Assembly (NCBI GenBank): GCA_900208305.1
Contig: OAPG01000006.1
Location: 372,001-436,000, forward strand
Direction: 5' to 3'
From: Melanopsichium pennsylvanicum
Lineage: Eukaryota > Basidiomycota > Ustilaginomycetes > Ustilaginales
Length of the DNA: 64,000 nucleotides
The position numbers and the translations under genes are program-made. Positions 1-9,779 of this stretch are shown in pieces. How positions within the stretch are numbered: position 1 is the first letter of the stretch; each line of letters starts with the position of its first letter. The notes under the pieces are model-generated. The model did not search any database. It was not told the DNA's origin and saw nothing but the letters and a program-made list of their open reading frames with translations.

Positions 1-2
1 GT

Positions 3-2213
3 TTCTTGACTGGTATCCGTCCCCAGGAGTACTTCTTCCATTGCATGGCTGGTCGTGAAGGTCTCATCGACACGGCCGTCAAGACTTCGCGTTCCGGTTA
101 CTTGCAACGATGTCTGATTAAGCATCTCGAAGGCGTTCACATCCAGTACGACAACACCGTCCGCAACGCCGACGGCTCCATCCTTCAATTCAACTATGGT
201 GAAGACGCGCTCGACACCACCAAGAGCAAGTACATCGGCCAGTTCGACTTCACTGCTGCCAACTTCCAGAACTACAACAAGCGCTACGACCCCAAGCAGC
301 TTGGCGAAGTTGTCGAGGCAGAGCTCGCCGCCGAACACATGAAGAAGGCACTCAAGAAGCCGCACAAGTATGACCCTGTCCTCAGCGTCTACACTCCCTC
401 CACCCACTTTGGTTCCATGTCGGAGAAGTACGCCAGGGAAATCGAGGCGTACATCGAGAAGAACCCGAGCAAGCTTCTTGCAGACAAGAAGAAGAAGAGC
501 AAGAAGCGCAAGACTGAGGCCAACGCCGAAGACGATGTCAGCTCCGTCGAAAAGCTGCGCTTCGCCAAGGAGAAGCTCGGCGTCGAGGCCTTCCGCGCCA
601 TGTGCAAGGTGCTCTATCACCGTGGTCTCGTCGATCCTGGTGAGGCTGTCGGTCTGCTTGCTGCTCAGGGTGTTGGTGAGCCTTCGACGCAGATGACGCT
701 CAATACCTTCCATTTCGCTGGTCACGGTGCCGCTAACGTAACGCTCGGTATTCCGCGTCTACGTGAGATCGTCATGACTGCCTCGCAAAACATCAAGACC
801 CCCATCATGCGTCTGCCCGTCCTGGACGGCATCACCAACGACCAGATCAAGACCTTCTGCAAGGATGGCAGTCGCCTCGTGCTCAGTCAAGTTATCGACG
901 AGGCCATTGTCACCGAGAAGATTTCGCCCAAGTCCGAGGAGACCGGTTTCCATCGCCAGAAGACCTACACTGTGCGTCTCAACTTCTACCCTGCCGAGGA
1001 GTGCGAGGAGGAGTACAACTGCACCACCGCTCACATCCTTCGCGGTCTGCAAGACACTTTCGCACCCAATCTTGAAAACAACATCAACAACGAGATGCGA
1101 AAGCAGAAGCGTGAGCACGCTCTGCAGGTTGCCGCCATCGGTAAAGGTCAGATTTTCTCAGACAACGCTCCTGCTGGCGACAATGGTGACGAGGAAGGTG
1201 CCGAGCGCGCCAATGGTGCCAACGTTCGTCAAGGTCGCGCGAGAGGCAACGATGCCGACTCGGATGACGATGAGGACGCTTCTTCTGATGTGGGCGATGG
1301 TGATGCCGACGATGCCAAGAGGAAGCAACGCTCCGCCGCTCACGCCTCGTACGAAGAGGGCGACGACGAAGAGATGGCTGGAGTACCATCTACGACCGAG
1401 GACATCGAGGCCGCCTTCAGCAACGGTGTCAAGAAGTCGACCAACGCTATGGAGGTTGACAGCAGCGACAGCTCCGACTCGGATTCAGAGGACGGCTCGA
1501 TCAACGAGGAATGGGCCGAGCAGACCTCTGCCCTGGAGCGTGCTCTTCAGGAGAACTCAAAATACATCAATGCCTTCCGCTTCGACGATGTCAAGGCACG
1601 ATGGGCCGAGTTCGACCTTACGCTCGCTACTCAATCCCAGAAGTTGCTGCTTATCAACATCGTCGAGCGTGTTTGCCGACAGAGCGTTCTTCACGAGATT
1701 CCCAACATCGCTCGTGTCATGAAGCCGCCTCCCAAGGCCGGCGAGGAAGGCATCTCGCTCACCGCTGAAGGTATCAACTTCCGCGATCTCTGGGACTTTG
1801 GTTTCGGTGTGGTCGACCTCGACAACCTCTACACCAACGACATTGGTGCGGTGCTTCACACGTACGGTGTCGAAGCGGCACGTGCTGCCATCGTATCCGA
1901 GATGCGTGGTATTTTTGATACCTACGGTATTGCTGTATCGCCTCGTCACCTGTTCCTCATTGCCGACTACCAGACTGCGGCGGGTGGGTTCAGGCCGTTC
2001 AATAGGTCTGGTATTGCGGAGTCGTCGTCGACGCTGCTCAAGGCGTCGTTCGAAATGACCATGGCTTTCATCGGTGGTTCCGCATTGCATGGTGACGTGG
2101 ACATGCTCAAGACACCCTCGAGTAAGCTCGTCGTCGGTCGTCCCGTCAACTCGGGTACGGGTACGCCTGAAATTCGTCTGGCGCTTCCTGCTCCTATCGG
2201 TGCCGCAGCTTAA
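3..2213 (+). CDS. RPA190: RNA polymerase I largest subunit, C-terminal part (5' end outside window)
   Basis: This is the 3' part of the largest catalytic subunit of RNA polymerase I, which transcribes the 35S rRNA precursor in the nucleolus. The frame is open from the window edge, so about 736 codons are seen and the start lies upstream. Near visible residue 220 is the trigger-loop block [19 protein letters not shown], the hallmark of Rpb1 domain 5. It is followed by the IPRLREI segment typical of Pol I, II and III large subunits. Visible residues 390-510 form a long Asp/Glu/Ser-rich insertion. An acidic insertion here, and the closing block [18 protein letters not shown] with VVGRP, fit the Pol I subunit rather than Rpb1 (there is no heptad CTD) or Rpc160. 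It ends at TAA. Nothing in the visible part looks broken. Confidence 0.97.
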   Translation, partial: FLTGIRPQEYFFHCMAGREGLIDTAVKTSRSGYLQRCLIKHLEGVHIQYDNTVRNADGSILQFNYGEDALDTTKSKYIGQFDFTAANFQNYNKRYDPKQLGEVVEAELAAEHMKKALKKPHKYDPVLSVYTPSTHFGSMSEKYAREIEAYIEKNPSKLLADKKKKSKKRKTEANAEDDVSSVEKLRFAKEKLGVEAFRAMCKVLYHRGLVDPGEAVGLLAAQGVGEPSTQMTLNTFHFAGHGAANVTLGIPRLREIVMTASQNIKTPIMRLPVLDGITNDQIKTFCKDGSRLVLSQVIDEAIVTEKISPKSEETGFHRQKTYTVRLNFYPAEECEEEYNCTTAHILRGLQDTFAPNLENNINNEMRKQKREHALQVAAIGKGQIFSDNAPAGDNGDEEGAERANGANVRQGRARGNDADSDDDEDASSDVGDGDADDAKRKQRSAAHASYEEGDDEEMAGVPSTTEDIEAAFSNGVKKSTNAMEVDSSDSSDSDSEDGSINEEWAEQTSALERALQENSKYINAFRFDDVKARWAEFDLTLATQSQKLLLINIVERVCRQSVLHEIPNIARVMKPPPKAGEEGISLTAEGINFRDLWDFGFGVVDLDNLYTNDIGAVLHTYGVEAARAAIVSEMRGIFDTYGIAVSPRHLFLIADYQTAAGGFRPFNRSGIAESSSTLLKASFEMTMAFIGGSALHGDVDMLKTPSSKLVVGRPVNSGTGTPEIRLALPAPIGAAA

Positions 2214-3010
2214 TAGAGCGCTTGCTTGCATTGCTCGTATCAACAAATTGTCAAATAGTTCTTAGTATTCCACACATATTTCAAAGTGTTGATCACATTC
2301 AACTGCGTTTTGCTTGCCTTGCCTTTCCCGCCGTCCGAACACAAAGGCCACAATCGGTGTATTAGCTCGTCTGAGCTGAGAATGTCCCTTGGAGCGGGAA
2401 GCGATGGGCTCAGGACATAGAGTCAAGCAGACTCGGCTTCTGTGCAGATTTGAGCTCCGTGTCCGAACGCTCAAATGACTTTTCGACAGCTAGCGTTTTC
2501 GCTGAGTGTGGATTATGCTACTAAGCAGGGATGGTGTCGTTCAATCTACAGTCAGAAGCTTCAACAACTTTGCTTTGTGCATAGCTTTGGCTGAGAAATG
2601 AACGCGGGAGACCTCCTTTCGCGTAGAGAGTGCTTAGCCTGCAAGGTTTTTTGTGAGGGGTCGGAAAAATATCATTCCAGACACAGAGCATAAGGCTGCA
2701 GAGCCATCTGAACATTGAACCAGGGTCTATTGTCTTCGATCCTCGAGGCGAGTCTCCATCAATCTTACTTGCATTGTCCCACCGTATGATCACACAAACA
2801 CAACTCCCTTAAGTCCTCGGAGCAAGGAGTGCCAACAGCACTGTTTTCAACTTCATTCGCAATCGATTGCGATGCAGCTTTGCAACACCTTCTTATAGGC
2901 ATCGTCCAGAACAAGGCGCATCAACTACCATCATGATCGAGCTTTATAATTGAGTCGCTATCTCTTTTCTCAATTGCCCCGTCTCAGTGCCTCTCCAACT
3001 TTTTTTGATC
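2214..3010. other. Intergenic, RPA190 3' side and upstream of the next gene
   Basis: This spacer of about 0.8 kb lies between two plus-strand genes. I see no conserved peptide, tRNA or repeat in it. The last 20 bases before the ATG at 3011 are pyrimidine-rich, ending in a short T run, as in fungal leaders. Confidence 0.6.
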
Positions 3011-5275
3011 ATGCATGCTACTGGTACGACCCTCACAAGGGCTGGACAAGGCGCTCAACATGAGGTTCGGCATCGAGATGGACGCTCAGCCGAACCTAAT
3101 CCAGGCAGGGAACGAAAGAGACGCCGATTGGTCCAACTAGGATCATCACCGCCACCTCTCACCACAGTACTCCATCGCCTCGCTCCATTGTCTCGCGTGC
3201 AAAGAGCAAATGAGCCCGCGCGCCCCCCGGCCATCCCCATTCCACCTAGGGCAGCAAAAAAGAGAAACATTATCCTCGTACAACCAAAGAATCCCCTCGA
3301 GCTGCGTTCATCTTCGCCTGTTTCACCACCTCATGGCGATATCACGACGGGCGTTCGGAAAGCAGCGGCTCCAGCAGCTCCACAATTGCCTTCCATCAGC
3401 GAAGCAGAGCACGTCAATCGCCTTGGAAGTCGAGAATTGCTACGACGCAATCCGTGGCTGGACCGCATTGATCCCAGTTCGCCGATCGGTACTTTTGATG
3501 GCCAGATCGTCCGTAGCTTTGACTGCAGTGTCCGTCCATCTCGACCCCGGTCAACCGAGGCCGCCTCAAGACATGTAAATGCTAGAACGGTCGGTCTTCC
3601 GGCTACAGGCCCACCTGAACAGCTTCTAAAAAATGTCCGAACAAGGACAAGACTACACCAGGTCACAAAGCACGTCAATTTGGACGACGACGAGAACATT
3701 GATTTGTTACCTGATCAAGCTCGACGAAAAATTGAGGCGCCAAAACGTGCTGAAAGGCAGGGTCTTGCGAGACAGAAGAGGCGCAAACCCAAGATTCACC
3801 GAGTTCAGCTTGGACCTGCCCCGCCGTTATCACCAGCGGATCGACCACTCAGCGATGCGGATCATCACCTCAACTCACAACCTGATTCTCTCAAAGACGT
3901 GGGAGTCGAAGCATCCAATATGGCAGACGAATCGGAGATCAGCTACTTTCCGACATTGATTCCGTCTCGTCTTGTCAGCAGCGCGCTACAGCACGGAGAT
4001 GAAGCCACAGAGCATGAATCTCAACGCAGACCATTAGATCTTGATCCCAACTGTCAAATCTCTGTGGCTGACCGCAGCTCCAGATCCGCTCCTGCACTGA
4101 ATGCATCACGGCATGATCTGATACTAGCATACACAGACGAACATGCCGATGAAGGCGACTCAGGCCCGGGACTGCTCCAAGTGCTTTCGCAGAGCGCTGT
4201 GCGCAAGGTCGACATACCGCCGGTAACTCGTGTTCGTACTCCTCAAGTACCGCTGCGTGGTCACATTCTTGATGGTTCTTCAGACCCAACACGGTCGCAA
4301 AAGACGCAGCACCAAGTGCAAGTCAATTTTGATCCCTTATGCTACACAAATCTGCAAGCACAGCAAATCGCAGCGTCCGTAACCAAGAGCAAATCACAGA
4401 ACAAAGCATGGACTCCAGTTCATCCAGATACCATAACCGAACGATGGAAAGCGATGCCAACTCGCAAAGCAAACCCGGTTAGGCTGTTGCAATACGGCTG
4501 GTGCCCACCATCGAGCTCTTCCATAAGTCGAGATCTAGGCTTGTCTCCCAGTCAGATGTTGCAAAGATCTGGTCAAGATTTGCCTGACTTTGTTCACTGC
4601 AACACGGTTGTCTTTAACGAAACGTCCCGAAAGGATGATGACGAGGAACTAGGGCCATTCGAGCACGGTCTTCGGTTCGTGGGATATTGTCTTCCATATC
4701 AATCTCAGTCGGAGGCAACCACGATCCCGCAATTGCAGCCTCTCGACGCGGTCAAGCTCCAAAAGCGCATGCAATCATGCCGCAAAGAAGTTGTCAAGAT
4801 CATCATCCCTTTCTCAGAGCCCGCTTTGTCGTCGCATGCCACCCAAGCTCGGTTCGTGACGCCTCAACCGGAGCTCACTGTTCCTCCGACACCATCATTC
4901 GCAACTTGCTCGGATGTTTTGCTAGTTTGGATGCATTCAACAGCGAGAATCTTTCTGGACGCTTTGGAAGTCTTGTTGCAAGCAGATCTGACTTGTTCGA
5001 TCCAGAGCGAATGCTTGGATCTTTCAGAAATCGACTTGTACCCTGGACCAATTTTGCATTGTGTTGCACATGCTGGCGATGTCGAGAGAGCGACGGCGAG
5101 ATCTCAGATTCCTTCTTATGTGGCTTTGTATGTACACCTTGACAGAATGGAGGAGGCAAGGCAAAAGCTGGGCAGCTTGAATCTCGCAGATTGCGGTACT
5201 TACCGACCGTTCAATGATCCATTGTTGCGTTTGCTCGTCACCAGCATTGGAGGCGAGCCTCTTTGCTTAATATGA
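3011..5275 (+). CDS. Unrecognised protein, mostly disordered, 754 aa
   Basis: I do not recognise this protein. The first in-frame ATG is at 3011; the frame continues upstream only to a GTG. The first two thirds is rich in Pro, Arg, Ser and Gln, with a basic stretch (ERKRRRL, near residue 30) that could serve as a nuclear localisation signal. Residues from about 430 to the end look more ordered: there are Trp-containing blocks (KAWTPVHPDTITERW, LLQYGWCPP), a charged patch DDDEELGPFEHGLRFVGY, and a hydrophobic, helical C-terminus. No TM segment, signal peptide or catalytic motif is evident. The long single frame with sensible codon use supports a real gene. It converges on the oxidoreductase gene, with 185 bp between the stops. 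A lineage-specific nuclear protein is possible, but that is inference. Confidence 0.65.
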   Translation: MHATGTTLTRAGQGAQHEVRHRDGRSAEPNPGRERKRRRLVQLGSSPPPLTTVLHRLAPLSRVQRANEPARPPAIPIPPRAAKKRNIILVQPKNPLELRSSSPVSPPHGDITTGVRKAAAPAAPQLPSISEAEHVNRLGSRELLRRNPWLDRIDPSSPIGTFDGQIVRSFDCSVRPSRPRSTEAASRHVNARTVGLPATGPPEQLLKNVRTRTRLHQVTKHVNLDDDENIDLLPDQARRKIEAPKRAERQGLARQKRRKPKIHRVQLGPAPPLSPADRPLSDADHHLNSQPDSLKDVGVEASNMADESEISYFPTLIPSRLVSSALQHGDEATEHESQRRPLDLDPNCQISVADRSSRSAPALNASRHDLILAYTDEHADEGDSGPGLLQVLSQSAVRKVDIPPVTRVRTPQVPLRGHILDGSSDPTRSQKTQHQVQVNFDPLCYTNLQAQQIAASVTKSKSQNKAWTPVHPDTITERWKAMPTRKANPVRLLQYGWCPPSSSSISRDLGLSPSQMLQRSGQDLPDFVHCNTVVFNETSRKDDDEELGPFEHGLRFVGYCLPYQSQSEATTIPQLQPLDAVKLQKRMQSCRKEVVKIIIPFSEPALSSHATQARFVTPQPELTVPPTPSFATCSDVLLVWMHSTARIFLDALEVLLQADLTCSIQSECLDLSEIDLYPGPILHCVAHAGDVERATARSQIPSYVALYVHLDRMEEARQKLGSLNLADCGTYRPFNDPLLRLLVTSIGGEPLCLI

Positions 5276-5460
5276 ACCGGGATAGTGTTAGATGCTCCAT
5301 TTTTGTTGAATTTTCACTTTTATCTATACCCGGCACTGCCAAGTTTCAAGATCAACAGTCAGCTCTGTCACTCTTCCGCCTGTGACATGGCTCAAAGAAG
5401 TGCATGGCTATATAAATAACATGGTAAGATACAGAGACACGAGAAGAACCTGAAACTGAG

Positions 5461-7962
5461 TTAAGCCTCGATCGATAGCAGATCGAAGTTGAAGTGAGTG
5501 AATGGTGACGTTTGTTCCGCTCTAATTGAACGGTTCTTAGTTTCGAAACCCAACACCTCCTGATGCTCCCTGTCCTGATCTTGTTTGTTCTTATTCGAGT
5601 TTGGAAGTTGGGTGTACTTGTGCTTCGAAACCACAGTTTGGGGCAAGGATATCACATTTGGGACCACGCCCTCTTGAAGCGATAACAGCTCGAGTAGCCT
5701 GTTGGCGATGCGATCGGCTGAGTCTCGCATGCCGCCGAGGTTGCCCGCAGCCGGGCCGATTTGGAGACCTGCGTATGCCCCAGTGACAAAGAGAGGCACA
5801 TCTCGACGGTACTCCAAGTCGGCGGTAAGCACTGGCATCCCCCTCGCCAATCGGATTGGATGCGTCTTAAGAAGGTGTTCAAGGAAAGGAAGGGAGCCAA
5901 AATTGACTTTGGCACCAGTGGCGACTATGAGGTAGTCAGCACGGATAGATTCGCTATTCCCATTGCTGAGGAGCTCCATGTTCCATTGTCTGTCACAGTC
6001 TTCTGAATCGTCCAGATTGCAAGGCTCTTCGAAGAAGCGCTCATCTTCTTGACCTTCACCGTCCTTGCTGATGTTACTTGCTCCGAAATTTTGATCTTGA
6101 GCCAAAGGAGCGTTTTTTTGGCCACAGAAGCGATATGCAGCACTCGTTATTGTTGTATGCGTCCTGATCTCAACCTTACCCAACGCCTGCAGCCTAGCTA
6201 GCAGATTGGCATACGTTGGAGTGACACTTCCGCCATTTTTTGCCGCGTCCAAGGTCGCGAGTCGTTCCTCCACGTTTTCATTCTGCCAGAATTGCATCTT
6301 GAGGTAGTTGCTGTATCGACCGACCCAACCGAGGTCAACATCGAAAGGTTTGCTCTTAAGATGGCCGCGAGTGAGCAATGTGACTTTGTCATAGCCTTCT
6401 TCAAGAGCACGCACTACGATTTGAGCTGAAGTGAGGCCACCACCAACTACAACCATGTGACGCAGTCGGGTAGAAGCAGGAGAAGAGAGAATTGTAGGTC
6501 GCGGAAATGGCTGTGAGGCAAGGCACGACGAATGTATCCATCCTGGACCGCATGCACAGGGTGAAGGTGAACTACTAGCCTTGGGAGAGCTCGACTGTTG
6601 ACTAGATATATTGGTTGATGATAAGTAAACCGGTATCATCGGCATTCCTCCAAATCCAACCGCACTGACGACTACTTTGGCAGAGACCACTGTGCCATGA
6701 TTTTGGCTGGTGGGAGATCCATCGTCTAGCTCCATCAAGAATCCCGGATGATGATTGCCAAAGTCGTCCTGCACCGTTCGATCACCACCGTCACACCATG
6801 CCAATTCCTTGACTCGGCCCTTGAGCGTCGTTATCGGACTGCCTTCAACTCCTGCGTGTTTCTGCTCCGCTTCGCCATTCGAAGACCCTTCGATATTGTC
6901 CGCGAAAAATTGCGAGATCTTCGGCCAAGTACCATGGCTACAATTTTCGCAAGGCTGCACACCATACTTTCGCTCAAGTCCGCGAGTGAAGGAGTCGAAT
7001 AGAGACGAGCTCGGGGTGAAATAGTCTCGGCGGTCACGCTCGTTTACGTGAACCTTGATGTTTGTAGCCGCGAACGCAGCTGAACGGTGGTCCTTGGATC
7101 GAAGCTGGTTCTGCTTACGTTTGTGTTTGGACTTTTCTCTTCCTACCACACCGAGGATCTCGATGAGGTCGGGTAGAGAAGTGTGGTCAGATTCACAAGA
7201 CTGATCGGATGCTTGGAAGGGAGAAAGAGAACGCTTTCCCTTGCAGCTTCGTCTACAGCCTCTGCCGCGAGGAGCTGTAGCAAACCCTTTGTCGGTAGCA
7301 ATGCGCTTCTCAATCAGATCAATTACCTGCTTGGGCGTACCTTCGCCAGCTTTGCCATGCTGGTTTGCGTAGGCAATTAGGGCATCAAAATCGCTAGCGT
7401 CGGGATGAAAGAACATTGGAGAGCGCAAATGGCTGATACCAAGAGCTCTGAAATTTCTCCTCCAGAGACCCATGAAACCTTCACCAAGCTTGTCGATGAC
7501 CAGGATTTTGATGCGTCCATCGCATGAGCAGATTTCATCACCATTGTTCGCGCTAGTAAGTTTCCACAGGCTTTTTCCCTTCTTCTTTCGACTAAGCCGA
7601 GCCTGTTCCTCGAGCTCGGGTGATATGCTAGTTCTTGAGGCTTTTGAGGCTTTGGAGACCTTCGAAGGGATGAGCGACGGAGTGCGCTGCTTGTGCGTGA
7701 AATGAAGATGCCTATGCTCGTCCTCAGTGTAAAGAGCAGCTGGGCGGGATTCAAAGATGCGAGAAATGACTGCGAGAGCAGCTGGCCCAGCACCAATGAT
7801 CACCAGATCGTAGTGGGCTGCGGCGGTCGACTCGATACCTGGCTGTGTGAGCTTGGACGGTGTAGTAGCTATACTGTCGCTCGCTGAGATGCAGGGCTGT
7901 GAGACAACAGCCTCATCAAGCATGGTGAGCGTGTCTGGTGTCTTTCTGTGATGTGGTAGCAT
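5461..7962 (-). CDS. FAD/NAD(P)-dependent oxidoreductase, flavin-monooxygenase-like, 833 aa
   Basis: The protein has two Rossmann folds. An FAD-binding VIIGAGPAAL lies at residues 56-65, and an NAD(P)-binding MVVVGGGLTSA starts near residue 503. An IVATGAK motif (the ATG box of flavin monooxygenases) is near residue 680. Between the folds, ALGISHLRSPMFFHP resembles the block seen in L-ornithine/lysine N-hydroxylase-like and OSGIN-like flavoproteins. At 833 residues it is far longer than the 450-550 usual for those families. The excess is Ser/Lys/Arg-rich inserts (for example after the first Rossmann fold and around residues 230-300). The ATG at 7962 is the first in frame; a second ATG is at 7923. 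The substrate cannot be told. I see no siderophore synthetase or transporter nearby, so I do not call it SidA. Confidence 0.82.
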   Translation of the reverse strand: MLPHHRKTPDTLTMLDEAVVSQPCISASDSIATTPSKLTQPGIESTAAAHYDLVIIGAGPAALAVISRIFESRPAALYTEDEHRHLHFTHKQRTPSLIPSKVSKASKASRTSISPELEEQARLSRKKKGKSLWKLTSANNGDEICSCDGRIKILVIDKLGEGFMGLWRRNFRALGISHLRSPMFFHPDASDFDALIAYANQHGKAGEGTPKQVIDLIEKRIATDKGFATAPRGRGCRRSCKGKRSLSPFQASDQSCESDHTSLPDLIEILGVVGREKSKHKRKQNQLRSKDHRSAAFAATNIKVHVNERDRRDYFTPSSSLFDSFTRGLERKYGVQPCENCSHGTWPKISQFFADNIEGSSNGEAEQKHAGVEGSPITTLKGRVKELAWCDGGDRTVQDDFGNHHPGFLMELDDGSPTSQNHGTVVSAKVVVSAVGFGGMPMIPVYLSSTNISSQQSSSPKASSSPSPCACGPGWIHSSCLASQPFPRPTILSSPASTRLRHMVVVGGGLTSAQIVVRALEEGYDKVTLLTRGHLKSKPFDVDLGWVGRYSNYLKMQFWQNENVEERLATLDAAKNGGSVTPTYANLLARLQALGKVEIRTHTTITSAAYRFCGQKNAPLAQDQNFGASNISKDGEGQEDERFFEEPCNLDDSEDCDRQWNMELLSNGNSESIRADYLIVATGAKVNFGSLPFLEHLLKTHPIRLARGMPVLTADLEYRRDVPLFVTGAYAGLQIGPAAGNLGGMRDSADRIANRLLELLSLQEGVVPNVISLPQTVVSKHKYTQLPNSNKNKQDQDREHQEVLGFETKNRSIRAEQTSPFTHFNFDLLSIEA

Positions 7963-9779
7963 GGTGACCACAGCCTGGTGAGCTGTTCAAAAGACAACCG
8001 CCTGTATAAGCTACGCCCGTTCCAATGTGTTGTGTTTATATATCTGGTCGAATATCTCACACAAGACGCTTGCCTCGATAAGACACAATCTTGGCAAAGC
8101 GTGGTACCTTCCAGGTCACACACCCATGGACGGGTTACTTTCACTAAAGGTGAGCAAAACCATGCAGTGGACCTTCTGCTTTGGGAGTGGTTGTGCGAGT
8201 TGGGACTGCCATCTGCAGTGCGGTATAAAAGCGCTGTCATGTAATGCGCGGTCTGGTGGAATATCTTATCATTGACCGCTGTGACTAAAAGGGTACTCAC
8301 AGGACCTTGACAGTCGCAGATCAGATCTCGACCGATAGTAAATTCGTTCGCGCAATGAGCTTATCTCGATACATGACGCTAAACATCCCGATTGGACTGG
8401 GGTTTAGAATCAGGGCGCATCACTTATCGCCGTCGAGCACCAGTATCACAGAAGAGACAGCAGCAGTATGTGTTATCGATCCAACTCTGCAAAAGTGGTG
8501 CCACCAGCAGATACCGAGCTGGATCTACATCTCAAGCAGTATGATGGCGACTAGACTCGACAGCATTGGCGAGGATGGCGTCAGAGTGCTCCAGCCGACG
8601 TGATCCGCCAATTAGCGCGCATTCCGTGATTGCGACTCATCTTCGCACAAGTCGGCAAGACATTTTTTTAATTATCAATTAAAATAAAATTTCAAACTTC
8701 AGGCCTGCTCATCTTGGACAGCTGTCGATTTGCATCCAGGGTGCAGAGCATGTCAGACTCACACTCAACATGCCGCTGGTAGATGGATTGTGAATGGTGA
8801 TGACAATTGCTTGCGAATAACTTCCAGAGAATGATGCAAGATCAGAAAAGAGACTCAGTGCAAATCGACAGAGAGTCTTGCGTCGAGTTCCAGTTCAAAT
8901 CGCCCACTGTACCTTCGTGAAACTGGCGATCTTCCTCAACTGACTTTCATGAAAGCTCGGTGGCCCAGTTCTAGCAGCTATGGGCTTCAACGCGTGTTCC
9001 TGCTATTGAACAGATTGTATACAGAAGCTGTCTGCTTTCTGGCAGAATCATCGCTCGCCATCATTGTACGCAGTTGCACCGTGTACCCATTGGGCCCCGC
9101 ATGGTGGAAACTTTTCTTCCCGTGCCATTTGTACAAAGACCGACTTCTGGTCAACATGTTGTAGTTACTGTATGGGCATCACTAGCTTATTTCTGGCACA
9201 ATGCAGCTTACAATCACAGCCTGAACACACGTCAAAAGCTCTGTCGCCAATCACGATCACGCTATCGTTGTGTCGGAGTTTCTCCCACGGTCGCAACCAT
9301 TTTTGCCTTCTCAGCTGTTCTCAACCCTAAAATTGTACTGCATGTACTTGTTGAGTTACAGTATTGGCAGCTCTACAGAGCAAGCCGCTCTGCTTATATC
9401 TTACGAATAGCAAGCTTTTGTTGAAAGATATAGGAAAGCAGGTACAAAGCACGTATTCATGCGAAGCATGAATTCATCTTTTTGTCATGCTCTCATTCCC
9501 AAATCTCGGTCTCATTTGTGCTCATCCAGGTTTGAGATAAGTGAGTGTCACTGAAAAGTCTCAGAGTGATGAGTGGATCAAGAAGCTACTTAATGAGAGC
9601 TAGTTGCAAGACTCCCTTCGCTCGCCTCTCTTTGTCTCCTGTCCTTCTAACAGCCTTTCACTGCACGATTTGGTCAAAGACGGACTCTATTTCTCTGCAG
9701 TCGGTTCTCTGCAGCTCCAAACCATCCTGAGCATATAAGGCAGTAGCTTCGAAAGCTCCGTAGCAGACATCACTCTATC
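7963..9779. promoter_or_regulatory. Shared upstream region of the oxidoreductase and DUR3, with GATAAG motifs
   Basis: This divergent spacer of about 1.8 kb shows no supported gene. It carries five copies of the GATA-factor core GATAAG or its complement CTTATC: 8077-8082, 8265-8270, 8360-8365, 8423-8428 and 9536-9541. GATA factors of the AreA/Nit2 type switch on urea and other nitrogen-source genes in fungi, so these motifs suit a urea transporter. Their use here is inference. A TATAAG at 9734-9739, about 45 bp before the DUR3 ATG, is a plausible TATA element. An A/T-rich patch lies at 8664-8695. Confidence 0.45.

Noticed and set aside
5461..7962. SidA-type ornithine hydroxylase call for the FAD protein
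   Set aside because: Only general flavoprotein motifs and one similar block are visible, the length differs greatly and no siderophore genes are nearby.
9322..9331. CAACCCTAAA, a possible telomerase RNA template for TTAGGG repeats
   Set aside because: It holds only about eight matching bases, less than the 1.5 repeats expected, and is likely by chance in 64 kb. No supporting structure was seen.
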